Source of the DNA: Bacteroidota bacterium
Lineage (GTDB): Bacteria > Bacteroidota > Rhodothermia > Rhodothermales > Bin80
DNA length: 12,946 nt
Assembly (NCBI GenBank): GCA_026702635.1
Contig: JAPPBZ010000337.1
Coordinates: forward strand, 1 to 12,946
Reading direction: 5' to 3'
Shown here: piece after piece, positions 1 through 7,090 of the stretch
How the letters are laid out: each line of letters starts with the position of its first letter
Numbering within the stretch: the first letter of the stretch is position 1
Position numbers and translations under genes: made by a program
Notes under the pieces: generated by a model
What the model was told of the DNA's origin: nothing
Database searches by the model: none
Seen by the model: only the letters and a program-made list of their open reading frames with translations

Positions 1-47
1 GGTTGGCGAGAGCAATATCTACCGGTAAGATTTCTCACCCTACTCCC

Positions 48-67
48 CCCACGCCTTCGCGCGTGGG
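48..67 (+). terminator. First of two tandem hairpins (7-bp stem)
   Basis: Bases 48-54 (cccacgc) pair with 61-67 (gcgtggg) around a six-base loop containing TTCG. There is no T-tract directly after it, so alone it is a weak terminator. It sits just before a better terminator and probably stabilises the 3' end of a transcript entering from the left. One forward frame ends at a TAA at 26-28 and could be the tail of an upstream gene, but eight codons are too few to identify it. Confidence 0.45.
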
Positions 68-71
68 CCGC

Positions 72-101
72 AGGGCCTCTTCGGAGGCCCTAGCTTTTTT
101 T
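72..101 (+). terminator. Rho-independent terminator with UUCG tetraloop
   Basis: A perfect 8-bp stem, agggcctc (72-79) against gaggccct (84-91), closes a TTCG tetraloop (80-83). It is followed by agc and seven T residues (95-101). This is a textbook intrinsic terminator reading rightwards, ending the transcription unit that enters the window from the left. It lies 41 bases before the next ATG, so the gene at 142 most likely has its own promoter between 102 and 141. No convincing -35/-10 pair with standard spacing could be seen there. Confidence 0.8.
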
Positions 102-141
102 GGCAATGATGTGGACTATTATGTATGTGGACCTGAGCTAG

Positions 142-564
142 ATGGCACGGATTATTCGCACCGGTAATACGCCAGCCAAAGAACGCAATGCTCATATGCG
201 CACCTGCGCAGAGCTGCTCCGCCTTTTGGCAGAAAAAGATTACTTTGATGAGGAGGCGAAGGATATGGTAGCACTGTTTGTCTTTTCACTGCGCGGGATC
301 TATGCGACGATTGAAGGGAGTGCTGACGTATGGGATGAGCGAAATTACTGGAAGCGTGCGGAAGCTCTTCGCAATGACTGGCGCTGGAGCGAAAAGGCGG
401 CGGGCACTCTTGAGACACTGATCCACCAAGATGAATGGAGGAAAATTCCCGATATTATGATGGAGTTGTTTCCGCGTTTTCAAAAGGTCAATGTTTTGAC
501 GATCACCCGGAATGCCGATCACTGGTGTGGAGCGTTGAAAGCACTTTTAGCGTCTAAAGAATGA
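142..564 (+). CDS. Conserved hypothetical protein, 140 aa
   Basis: This is a small soluble protein with no signal peptide or membrane segment. It is rich in Trp, Arg and Glu and probably mostly helical. Visible features are a basic N-terminus with several His and Cys residues (positions about 17-22), an acidic middle (about 30-42), a segment with DERNYWKRAEALR (about 65-77), and a C-terminal TRNADHWCGALKALL stretch. I have the impression of a family of conserved hypothetical proteins with this pattern but cannot assign a function. The gene overlaps the following YqgE gene by four bases (ATGA), so the two are translationally coupled and may act together. No Shine-Dalgarno is seen before ATG 142, but that ATG gives the natural N-terminus and lies just after the terminator. 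Confidence 0.8.
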   Translation: MARIIRTGNTPAKERNAHMRTCAELLRLLAEKDYFDEEAKDMVALFVFSLRGIYATIEGSADVWDERNYWKRAEALRNDWRWSEKAAGTLETLIHQDEWRKIPDIMMELFPRFQKVNVLTITRNADHWCGALKALLASKE

Positions 565-1124
565 CCCTTTACAACCCAAGAGAGATTGTGCCCGGCGATT
601 TGCTTATCGCGCCGCCTAACCAGCTTTCAGATCCGTTTAATCGGACAGTTGTTCTGATGTGTGTGCATGATGCGGAGGGCAGTTTGGGCCTGGTCGTGAA
701 TCGTCCAACACAGTTGTCGCTCAATCGCATTCTGGATCATGAAGTCGATGGGCATGTGATTTATGAGGGCGGTCCGGTAGAACAGGATTGTCTCACCTAT
801 CTCCATCGGTGTGAAGATCGCATACAGGAATCACAACCGGTTATGGGGGATGTACGTTTTTGCGGGGATATTCAAGATGTGGTGAAGGCAGTACAAGACC
901 ACACCGTTACATCCAGGCAAATCCGCTTTTTTGTAGGATATTCCGGCTGGGCACCGGGGCAGCTGGAACAGGAGTTGAGAGAGGGATGCTGGTTCATGAC
1001 ACACGGAAATTCAGACCTGATCTTCGAATACGAGCCCAGCACACTTTGGCGCCAGGTTCTTCGGAAAATGGGAGGAGAATATGCAATTCTGGCAAACTTC
1101 CCCGCTGACCCGACCCTGAATTGA
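561..1124 (+). CDS. yqgE: YqgE/AlgH family protein
   Basis: The protein is 187 aa, the usual length for the YqgE/AlgH family (UPF0301). Family hallmarks are visible: an N-terminal PGDLLIAPP (about 11-19) where a mature secreted or cytosolic product is presented, SLGLVVNRPT (41-50), YEGGPV (68-73), the strongly conserved FVGYSGWAPGQLEQE (124-138), and a C-terminal LRKMGGEYAILANFPADP stretch (167-184). The biochemical role of the family is not firmly established. The Pseudomonas name AlgH reflects a reported link to alginate regulation, and no enzyme activity is proven. The start ATG overlaps the stop of the upstream hypothetical gene (ATGA), so coupled translation is expected. The stop codon is only 8 bases from the stop of the convergent folE, leaving no room for a separate terminator. 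Confidence 0.93.
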   Translation: MTLYNPREIVPGDLLIAPPNQLSDPFNRTVVLMCVHDAEGSLGLVVNRPTQLSLNRILDHEVDGHVIYEGGPVEQDCLTYLHRCEDRIQESQPVMGDVRFCGDIQDVVKAVQDHTVTSRQIRFFVGYSGWAPGQLEQELREGCWFMTHGNSDLIFEYEPSTLWRQVLRKMGGEYAILANFPADPTLN

Positions 1125-1132
1125 GGAAAAAG

Positions 1133-1735
1133 CTACTTCGCGTTTATCAGCTGCAAAAACTCTGCACGTGTGGTCGCCTCAGACAGAAACGTCCCACTCA
1201 TGGCGCTGGTAGCGGTAAGCGCGTTCTGCTTCTCTACGCCACGCATAGACATACATAGATGCGTAGCTTCAATCACGACGGCGGTTCCGAGAGGTTGGAG
1301 GACCTCATCAATCGCATCTCTGATCTGAACGGTTAAGCGTTCCTGCACTTGCAGACGGCGGGCAAAAGCATCAACGACTCGGGGGATTTTACTCAGGCCG
1401 ACAATATGATTCTGTGCAATATAAGCAACATGGGCCTTGCCGATGAAAGGAAGCAGATGGTGTTCGCACAGGCTGAACACGTCGATATCACGGACCAGAA
1501 TCATTTCGCTATAGTCCTCCTCAAAGACGGCAGATTCCAGGATCGCTTTTGCATCAACGTTGTATCCCTGCGTTAAATATGAAAGAGATTTGGCGACACG
1601 CTCAGGGGTCTTCAGTAAGCCCTCGCGCGCGGGATCTTCGCCAAGCAGCCGTAGAATCTCGTGAATATGATCACCGAGGTCTGCGGCTGGAATTTCGTTA
1701 TTAAGGGTTTGATCTAACAGATCTGCGTGATCCAT
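1133..1735 (-). CDS. folE: GTP cyclohydrolase I (FolE, type IA)
   Basis: It hydrolyses GTP to 7,8-dihydroneopterin triphosphate and formate, the entry step for folate and tetrahydropterins, in the cytosol as a homodecamer. Numbered from ATG 1735 (200 aa), the zinc ligands are present: Cys90 and His93 in SLCEHHLLPF and Cys161 in THLCMSMRGV. LGEDPAREGLLKTPERV (31-47) and GLSKIPRVVDAFARRLQVQE (113-132) are further signatures. It follows the pterin synthase gene on the same strand and overlaps its 3' end out of frame. Two starts are possible: ATG 1735 (35-base overlap, weak ggaccgg upstream) or ATG 1774 (213 aa, 74-base overlap). The frame stays open to 1885 but residues beyond there are not FolE-like. 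I prefer 1735 because the protein then has normal family length. Confidence 0.95.
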   Translation of the reverse strand: MDHADLLDQTLNNEIPAADLGDHIHEILRLLGEDPAREGLLKTPERVAKSLSYLTQGYNVDAKAILESAVFEEDYSEMILVRDIDVFSLCEHHLLPFIGKAHVAYIAQNHIVGLSKIPRVVDAFARRLQVQERLTVQIRDAIDEVLQPLGTAVVIEATHLCMSMRGVEKQNALTATSAMSGTFLSEATTRAEFLQLINAK

Positions 1736-2147
1736 CCGGTCCAAAGTAGTCTGCTGAGTTTTTTGGTGTTTCATGAAGTCGGACGCGATAGAGAGTGCCG
1801 GCAGGTAGAGCATCCGCCAGACGATCCCAGATCGCAATGACAAGGTTTTCTGTTGATGGCATGATCCCCTTGAGGAAGGGGACATCCAGGTTTAGGTTTT
1901 TATGATCTAGGTGACGGATAACACGATCTTGAATCACCTGGTTCAGGTCTCCCAGATCAATCACATAGCCCGTGTCCGAGTCGGGAGTGCCCACAACGGT
2001 TACCTGGAGCCTGTAGTTGTGGCCATGCCAGTTGGGATTGTTGCAGGGTCCGAAAACCGAACGATTCCACTCGTCCGATTTTGCAGGGTTGTGCAGGCGG
2101 TGAGCCGCGTTAAAATGCGTCTCTCGTGTGAGGTAAACCGTAGGCAT
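1701..2147 (-). CDS. 6-pyruvoyl-tetrahydropterin synthase / QueD superfamily, CX5HGH type
   Basis: This 148-aa T-fold enzyme acts on dihydroneopterin triphosphate, the FolE product. Zinc ligands are His16 (HFNAAHRL), His41 and His43 (HGHNY). The catalytic Cys35 lies in GPCNNPNWHGH, spaced CX5HGH. The Asp-His pair of HLDHKNLN (79-86), PSTENLV (97-103) and Glu126 in HETPKN complete the active site. CX5HGH is the spacing of eukaryotic-type PTPS, whereas bacterial QueD typically has CX3HGH. This favours 6-pyruvoyltetrahydropterin formation (tetrahydrobiopterin route) over preQ0, though many such proteins are annotated 6-carboxytetrahydropterin synthase. No queC, queE or queF is in the window. The residues after about 137 overlap folE and look less conserved. 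ATG 2147 is the only sensible start. The gene is divergent from the HIT gene across about 80 bases. Confidence 0.9.
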   Translation of the reverse strand: MPTVYLTRETHFNAAHRLHNPAKSDEWNRSVFGPCNNPNWHGHNYRLQVTVVGTPDSDTGYVIDLGDLNQVIQDRVIRHLDHKNLNLDVPFLKGIMPSTENLVIAIWDRLADALPAGTLYRVRLHETPKNSADYFGPDGSRRSVRSNP

Positions 2148-2228
2148 TTAAAGGTAGTCGTCACGGGCCGCAAAGGAACGAAGCGGATGGCGTATTGTTC
2201 AGCGCAGAGAACATGACAGGTGTTTTTT

Positions 2229-2561
2229 ATGTCAACTTTGTTTGAGCGCATCATTGACGGAGAAATTCCGGCCGACCTGATTTACGAGGATGAAGTATGT
2301 GTGGTATTCCGGGATATTGCCCCGCAGGCACCAACCCATGTTTTAGTCGTTCCGCGCAAACCGATCCAGGCACTTGATGATGACCTGGACGCGGCTCTTG
2401 CCGGACATCTTCTGGTTGTGGCAAATAAAATTGCTCAACAGGAAGGGCTTACAGGTGGTTATCGCGTAGTCATCAATTGTGGGTCTGATGGAGGACAGTC
2501 GGTGGATCATCTTCATTTTCATGTACTCGGTGGTCGCTCACTTGAGTGGCCGCCCGGTTAG
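2229..2561 (+). CDS. HIT family (HINT-like) nucleotide hydrolase
   Basis: This is a 110-aa histidine triad protein of the HINT/PKCI branch. Such proteins hydrolyse nucleoside phosphoramidates and acyl-adenylates such as AMP-lysine in the cytosol. The triad is His94, His96 and His98 in SVDHLHFHVLGG, followed by the branch-typical C-terminus ending WPPG. The N-terminus has the standard FERIIDGEIPADLIYEDE (5-22), then DIAPQAPTHVLVVPRK (29-44). The frame also opens at a GTG (2220), but ATG 2229 is chosen because it gives the family N-terminus and has acagg eight bases upstream. It is first in a unit with the beta-barrel gene (13 bases downstream) and coaE. Its physiological substrate cannot be told from sequence. 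Confidence 0.93.
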   Translation: MSTLFERIIDGEIPADLIYEDEVCVVFRDIAPQAPTHVLVVPRKPIQALDDDLDAALAGHLLVVANKIAQQEGLTGGYRVVINCGSDGGQSVDHLHFHVLGGRSLEWPPG

Positions 2562-2574
2562 GCCGATCACCACG

Positions 2575-4569
2575 ATGCACGGGGCTTTTTGTAGTCGGTG
2601 GCTTCTGATCGTCTGTATATTGGTGTTGGGGTTTTCCGATAAACGCTCCAGGGCACAGTCTTCATTGCAACAGGAGACGGAATTTGCCCGTGAAGTGAAT
2701 CGGTATCGATGGAGTTCCGTCACTGTTTGGAACGCAGACCTTGGTCCCTGGCAGATTGATATGACCAACCGATTTATATCGGACGCGTATCTCCAGTTTG
2801 ATAACCGACTTCGTTTCCGGGATGAAGATCGTCTGAATTTTACAGCGGTGCGTCCGATCAGGCCTCGCTTCGGGGCAAGCATTCATGGGGATCTTGATTG
2901 GTTCGGATCCGGTCGTGCATCATCCCAGTCACTTTTGTTCGGAGTTCAGATGAATCCGTTCGCAGCACTGAAGCTTGAGACGGCAGTAGGGGTCGGATCG
3001 GATCGCCGACCAGGAATTGTACAAGGTGATCAGAGGGCTCCTTCTCGGGTAGATACCGGACCAGCAGTGGCTGTGTCGGTGGATTTGGAACCTCGTGAGA
3101 TTCAGGGGTACCGGATCTCGTTTTACTCTGATGCCGCGTGGCAACGCATCGCACCACGACGGGTCGGAGATCTGACGTTGGCAGCCGCAGCAGCACGGTC
3201 ATTCGGTTCAGGGCGACTGGAGTCGCGTGCACGCTATTCCAGTCGTCGAAGGGACACCTACCAAGCTGCGTCGTTCCTGAATCGGGGACAGATCCGTGAT
3301 CCGGAATCAATTGAGGCGACAACCAGTGACACGCTGGACGCAAATGTCCTGATCCAGATTCCTGTCATCAGTGGACTTCGCGTGATTGCGCAAGCCGATG
3401 TCCGGCTGAATCAACGGCGCATCCGTACCCCGAGAGCTCCCGAAGAGTCAATTACTTTCGAGACCAATTTTGCACGTCAGGCATTCACCGGGCAGTTCGG
3501 TCTACACTACGAACACGAGCGTGTTGATGCGCAGTTGCGTGCTGAGTACGGGGCAATCAACGAGCGGCGAGTCCTCAGCAACAGGGATGAGTTACCTCCT
3601 TCTGAAGTGGCACAAAAAAGAACGCTCCTGCAACAGGCAGATTATGATGAAGGAGTCTTTGCGGTAAGCGGGAATGTGCGGGGAGATATTTTGCCTGCAC
3701 TTTCTTTTCTTTTTTCAGGGAGTTCACGGATTGTGCGGCACGATACGCCCCTGGTGAATCTGGATGATCGGGACGAAGTGTACCATACCGCGATGTTCAC
3801 GCTCAGCCATCGCCGCAACCGCCACTTGCGAGTGGAGGCAAGGATGTTTGGCTCCTATCATCATACGGTGTTTTTGAATGCCGAGCGCTCGGCAGAAAAC
3901 AACATCCAGCGTACATTACGATTGCGTCCATCCATGGATTGGACCCCGTCTTCACAGACACGTATTCGGTTGGCTAGTGAGGTGCGGGCCACATATACGA
4001 CCGATGATTTTGTGCTACCCGGGCGCAGGTCATCCGATCAATCTGCACGTGAGATGCGTCTCGAATCAGAAATAGAGCATCGTCTCTTCTCTGACACGGA
4101 TCTAAGGCTGTCCGCCAGTTTTTCGGACTTACGCCTGGGACGGCTGAGGTGGGAAGAGTTTACCGAAATTCCCTTTGACACACTCAGGACCTACAGTGCC
4201 TGGCTACGGATACAGTCGGGGCGTCGACTTCGAGGTGAGCTGGGGTGGCGTACATTTTTGCGAAGTGATTATGACAGAGCAGTTACGATACAATATCAGC
4301 TACCCAATGATGAGGCAACCAGTACACGCGGGAGTATTACCAGGAGAGGAAAACGATGGATCATACAGACCGGCCCGTCAGGTGCACTCTATTGGGTACG
4401 GGGCCAGACAACCTTGCGTCTGGATGCCTGGGCAAATTGGCAACAGCTGAGGTATCGGCTTTATGGTCAATTGCCACCAGCCAATGCAGAGATCATTCGG
4501 CGAGCTGCCCGGCGGGGTACACGGCGCCTGATCCCACTCATTTCATTAAGCGCATATTGGCAGCTGTAA
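2575..4569 (+). CDS. Secreted, probable outer-membrane beta-barrel protein of unknown function
   Basis: From ATG 2575 the product is 664 aa. A Sec signal peptide is visible: basic Arg8, a hydrophobic core of about residues 9-20 (WLLIVCILVLGF), and a likely cleavage after Ala27 (SRA|Q). No lipobox Cys is present. The mature part has no hydrophobic helices. It is dominated by alternating polar/apolar stretches rich in Arg, aromatic and Ser residues, such as LRLSASFSDLRLGRLRW, with a C-terminus ending YWQL, all typical of barrel strands. No TonB box, plug domain or known enzymatic motif was recognised. The frame is open back to 2479, but that upstream part overlaps the HIT gene and would bury the signal peptide. 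It lies 13 bases after the HIT stop and 6 before coaE, so it is co-transcribed with both. Function is unknown; a pore or assembly role is only inference. Confidence 0.75.
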   Translation: MHGAFCSRWLLIVCILVLGFSDKRSRAQSSLQQETEFAREVNRYRWSSVTVWNADLGPWQIDMTNRFISDAYLQFDNRLRFRDEDRLNFTAVRPIRPRFGASIHGDLDWFGSGRASSQSLLFGVQMNPFAALKLETAVGVGSDRRPGIVQGDQRAPSRVDTGPAVAVSVDLEPREIQGYRISFYSDAAWQRIAPRRVGDLTLAAAAARSFGSGRLESRARYSSRRRDTYQAASFLNRGQIRDPESIEATTSDTLDANVLIQIPVISGLRVIAQADVRLNQRRIRTPRAPEESITFETNFARQAFTGQFGLHYEHERVDAQLRAEYGAINERRVLSNRDELPPSEVAQKRTLLQQADYDEGVFAVSGNVRGDILPALSFLFSGSSRIVRHDTPLVNLDDRDEVYHTAMFTLSHRRNRHLRVEARMFGSYHHTVFLNAERSAENNIQRTLRLRPSMDWTPSSQTRIRLASEVRATYTTDDFVLPGRRSSDQSAREMRLESEIEHRLFSDTDLRLSASFSDLRLGRLRWEEFTEIPFDTLRTYSAWLRIQSGRRLRGELGWRTFLRSDYDRAVTIQYQLPNDEATSTRGSITRRGKRWIIQTGPSGALYWVRGQTTLRLDAWANWQQLRYRLYGQLPPANAEIIRRAARRGTRRLIPLISLSAYWQL

Positions 4570-4575
4570 TACCCA

Positions 4576-5226
4576 ATGGCAAAACCAATCCTTGATGTAA
4601 GAACTCTGGGGGTTACTGGGGGAATCGGAAGTGGAAAGTCCGCGGTATGTGCATATCTGGAAGATCTAGGGGCCACAATCTTCGAAGCAGACCAGGTGGC
4701 GCGAGATCTCATGGAATCCAGCGATCATATACGCGAAGCGGTGATCGAGTCATTTGGTCGTAACAGCTATAAACCAGATGGACACCTAAACCGGCCTTGG
4801 CTGGCGGCCCAGGTGTTCGGCGATGAGGTCCGTCTGGCGGAATTGAATGCGATCGTACATCCCAGAGTCGGGGAGGCTTTTGATCATCTAAAGCATCAGT
4901 TACAGTCCGGTTTACTGGTTCATGAGGCGGCCCTCATCTATGAGGCAGGGTTAGGAGACCGCCTGGATGCGGTCTGTGTGGTCAGTGCTCCCAAGGACGT
5001 TCGCATCAAGCGCGTGATGGTTCGTGATGGGATAAGTGCAGGCGAAGTACGTGCGAGAATACAAAGGCAACTGCCTCAAGAAGAAACAGAGGGCCGGGCG
5101 GACGTGGTTCTGGTCAATGCAGGTGATCAGGCTGAATTACGCCGTAAAACCAAAAAGCTCTACGAATTGGCGATGGATCAAGAAACACTCAGCCCTGAGA
5201 ATTTCAGGTCATTTCGTCGGTTGTAG
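4576..5226 (+). CDS. coaE: Dephospho-CoA kinase
   Basis: It phosphorylates the 3'-hydroxyl of the ribose in dephospho-CoA with ATP, the last step of coenzyme A synthesis, in the cytosol. The length of 216 aa is normal. A Walker A P-loop GGIGSGKS spans 15-22. Asp39 in FEADQVARDL is the conserved catalytic/base region, NAIVHPRV is the family HPR motif, and the LID-type helix region runs through RVMVRDGISAGEVRARI and QLPQEE before the terminal DVVLVNAG strand. It is the last gene of the HIT/beta-barrel/coaE unit, with only 6 bases after the barrel stop and no clear Shine-Dalgarno, so translation may depend on the upstream gene. Its last 23 bases overlap the 3' end of the convergent histidine kinase gene. 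Confidence 0.96.
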   Translation: MAKPILDVRTLGVTGGIGSGKSAVCAYLEDLGATIFEADQVARDLMESSDHIREAVIESFGRNSYKPDGHLNRPWLAAQVFGDEVRLAELNAIVHPRVGEAFDHLKHQLQSGLLVHEAALIYEAGLGDRLDAVCVVSAPKDVRIKRVMVRDGISAGEVRARIQRQLPQEETEGRADVVLVNAGDQAELRRKTKKLYELAMDQETLSPENFRSFRRL

Positions 5227-6259
5227 GGAGCACAAACCCGAAAGTGGAACCACTTCCCGGAAGGCTTTCGACCATTAGCTGACTTCCATGTGCGCTGAGA
5301 ATATGTTTCACAATTGCTAGTCCCAGGCCGGTTCCACCAAGTTCTGATGAGCGGCTGGGCTCCACCCGGAAAAACCTTTCGGTAAGACGTGGGATATATT
5401 CAGGGGAAACGCCAACCCCGTCATCAACAACAGAGACCTTGACGGATCCCTCATGCAATCGCCGGGCAATCACTTCAACTTGTCCGCCGGCTTGACCATA
5501 CTTAATACCATTATCAATCAGGTTACTGAGAACCTGGCTGATATGATTGCGGTCTGCAATAACATCGGGGAGTTCATCCGGCATGGAGAGTCGTACGGCG
5601 ATTTCTCTGTCTGAGGCCATGGATTCCAGCGACTCAAGAACTTCCCTACTCAGTTCGAGCAGGTTAAATGGTTGCTGATCCATGGAGAGCTCCCCCTTCT
5701 CTATTCGGGCAACGGAGGATAAATCCTCCGCAAGATTCCCAAGCCGGGTTGCATTCCTAAGGACTTTATGAACAAAGGAGCGACGGACACGCTCATCGTC
5801 CAGAGCACCATCCAGAAGTGTTTCTGCAAATCCCCGGATCGCAAAAATGGGTGTCTTGAGTTCATGAGACACGTTGCCCAGAAACTCACTCCGATAGTTC
5901 TCCATGCGCTCGAGCTCCTGCATTTGATTGGCAACGCGTTGATCCGCATCATGAGCAAGATTGATCAAATAGCTGAGTTCATCACGCGGGAGTGCCGTCT
6001 CTTTTTTGGGGAGAGTTGCGTCATTTTCGCCAATGCCTGCGAGTGTGGACTGCAAGGCAGACATGCGCTGGGTGACCATCCAATGGATCCCTACAAAGGT
6101 GACGAGCCCGATGATCACACTAATGGATACGACAACCCACCAAGGCATCCGGAAGCCAACCAGGGCAGCCAAAAACAGCGTGACCAAAACGAGCAAGCAC
6201 ACACGCCAGGATACTCGGTAGGCCAATAGACCTTTGGGGACTTGTTGAACAGGGGTCAT
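5204..6259 (-). CDS. PhoR-type membrane sensor histidine kinase
   Basis: This 351-aa kinase has two membrane helices at about 18-36 and 40-61 separated by only a few residues, so there is essentially no periplasmic sensor domain. A HAMP-like/coiled linker follows (about 62-120). Then come the HisKA domain with phosphoacceptor His132 in FLGNVSHELKTPI and the HATPase domain: N-box Asn250 in NLIDNGIKYG, G1 DDGVGV (279-284), F-box RFFRVE, and G2 GGTGLGLAI (308-316). All residues for autophosphorylation are present. It lies 16 bases downstream of the response regulator gene and has a strong ggagg six bases before its ATG, which fixes the start. The stimulus is unknown. PhoR-like kinases of this build often sense through a partner such as a transporter or PhoU, but none is visible here. 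Confidence 0.93.
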   Translation of the reverse strand: MTPVQQVPKGLLAYRVSWRVCLLVLVTLFLAALVGFRMPWWVVVSISVIIGLVTFVGIHWMVTQRMSALQSTLAGIGENDATLPKKETALPRDELSYLINLAHDADQRVANQMQELERMENYRSEFLGNVSHELKTPIFAIRGFAETLLDGALDDERVRRSFVHKVLRNATRLGNLAEDLSSVARIEKGELSMDQQPFNLLELSREVLESLESMASDREIAVRLSMPDELPDVIADRNHISQVLSNLIDNGIKYGQAGGQVEVIARRLHEGSVKVSVVDDGVGVSPEYIPRLTERFFRVEPSRSSELGGTGLGLAIVKHILSAHGSQLMVESLPGSGSTFGFVLPTTDEMT

Positions 6260-6265
6260 GCCAAG

Positions 6266-6270
6266 CCTCC
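6266..6270 (-). promoter_or_regulatory. Strong Shine-Dalgarno for the histidine kinase
   Basis: Read on the minus strand the bases are ggagg, six bases before ATG 6259. It is the clearest ribosome-binding site in the window and lies in the short gap after the response regulator stop, so the kinase is translated independently within the operon. Confidence 0.7.
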
Positions 6271-6275
6271 GAGGT

Positions 6276-7013
6276 TCACTTACGTTCTAGGAAGCGATAG
6301 CCAACACCTTTAACGGATTGGATGTAATCAGTCCCCTGATATTTCCCCAGTTTTTTGTTGAGTTTGCTCACATGCACATCAACGGTACGTTTTCCAACTT
6401 CCACTTTCATTCCCCAAACCCTCTTTATAAGATTCCTTCGCGTAAATACGACGCCCGGAGAGTTAGCCAGAAAGTATAACAGATCAAATTCTCTGCGAGT
6501 AAAGTTGATCTGTGTCCGCTCTTCACCGTTTTTCTGAAATACCCAATACCGATCCCGATCAATGTCAAGATCATGAATACTCAGGATTGAAGCACCGGGA
6601 ATGATCCGTTGGGTCCCACGCAGGAGGGCTTTAATCTGGGAGACAATGACATCAATGCCAAACGTTTTGGAGAGGTAGCTGTCAGCTCCGACATCCAAGC
6701 CCTGGATGTGATCTTCTTCTTCGGAACGCGCAGAAAGGAATAAAATGGGGACCGCTTTCAGTCTGGAATATTTTCGAATATGCCGGCAGACATCCAGTCC
6801 GTTCATGCGAGGCATCATGATGTCAAGCACGATGAGATCAAGAGCCTTGGTTTCAACGATGTCAAGCGCTTCGACACCATTCCTGGCCGTAATGGTTTTC
6901 ATTCCCAACCGCTCCAGGTTATAGCGCAACAGGTCAAGAATGTCATCTTCGTCGTCTACGATCAGGATGGTATAGGAATCCTGAGCAGCAGCAATGGGGG
7001 AGATTTTTGACAT
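6276..7013 (-). CDS. OmpR/PhoB-family response regulator
   Basis: This is a 245-aa transcription factor activated by the downstream kinase. The receiver domain (about 14-132) shows the acidic pair Asp20/Asp21 (VDDEDD), phospho-acceptor Asp64 (VLDIMMP), Ser94 (LSARS) and Lys116. The winged-helix DNA-binding domain (about 145-243) has FTRREFDLLYFLANSPG, the recognition-helix region KRTVDVHVSKLNKKLG, and the terminal SVKGVGYRF wing. One departure from the family: the near-invariant Pro after the conserved Lys is Thr117 (SKTF instead of KPF). ATG 7013 is chosen; an in-frame GTG at 7031 would add six residues, and neither has a clear Shine-Dalgarno. A candidate promoter lies upstream at 7059-7086. 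Targets are unknown; PhoB-like autoregulation or control of the divergent transporter is inference. Confidence 0.93.
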   Translation of the reverse strand: MSKISPIAAAQDSYTILIVDDEDDILDLLRYNLERLGMKTITARNGVEALDIVETKALDLIVLDIMMPRMNGLDVCRHIRKYSRLKAVPILFLSARSEEEDHIQGLDVGADSYLSKTFGIDVIVSQIKALLRGTQRIIPGASILSIHDLDIDRDRYWVFQKNGEERTQINFTRREFDLLYFLANSPGVVFTRRNLIKRVWGMKVEVGKRTVDVHVSKLNKKLGKYQGTDYIQSVKGVGYRFLERK

Positions 7014-7058
7014 TGGAGTATTATCGGGCACATGTAGTACAAACGCAGCACGTAGCGA

Positions 7059-7086
7059 ATACTAAAATTACGAACTTGCTGGTCAA
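7059..7086 (-). promoter_or_regulatory. Candidate sigma-70-like promoter for the two-component operon
   Basis: On the minus strand, TTGACC (7081-7086) is separated by 16 bases from TAGTAT (7059-7064). These match the consensus -35 at 5/6 and -10 at 4/6. The predicted start would leave a leader of about 40 bases before ATG 7013. If the host is a Bacteroidota-type organism, its main sigma factor may prefer other motifs, so this is tentative. Confidence 0.35.
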
Positions 7087-7090
7087 AGAA

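Noticed and set aside
1775..1885. Upstream extension of folE to 1885
   Set aside because: The extra residues lie wholly inside the pterin synthase gene in another frame and do not resemble FolE.
2479..2574. Upstream extension of the beta-barrel frame to 2479
   Set aside because: It overlaps the HIT gene including its histidine triad codons and would place a signal peptide internally; ATG 2575 gives a proper secretion signal.
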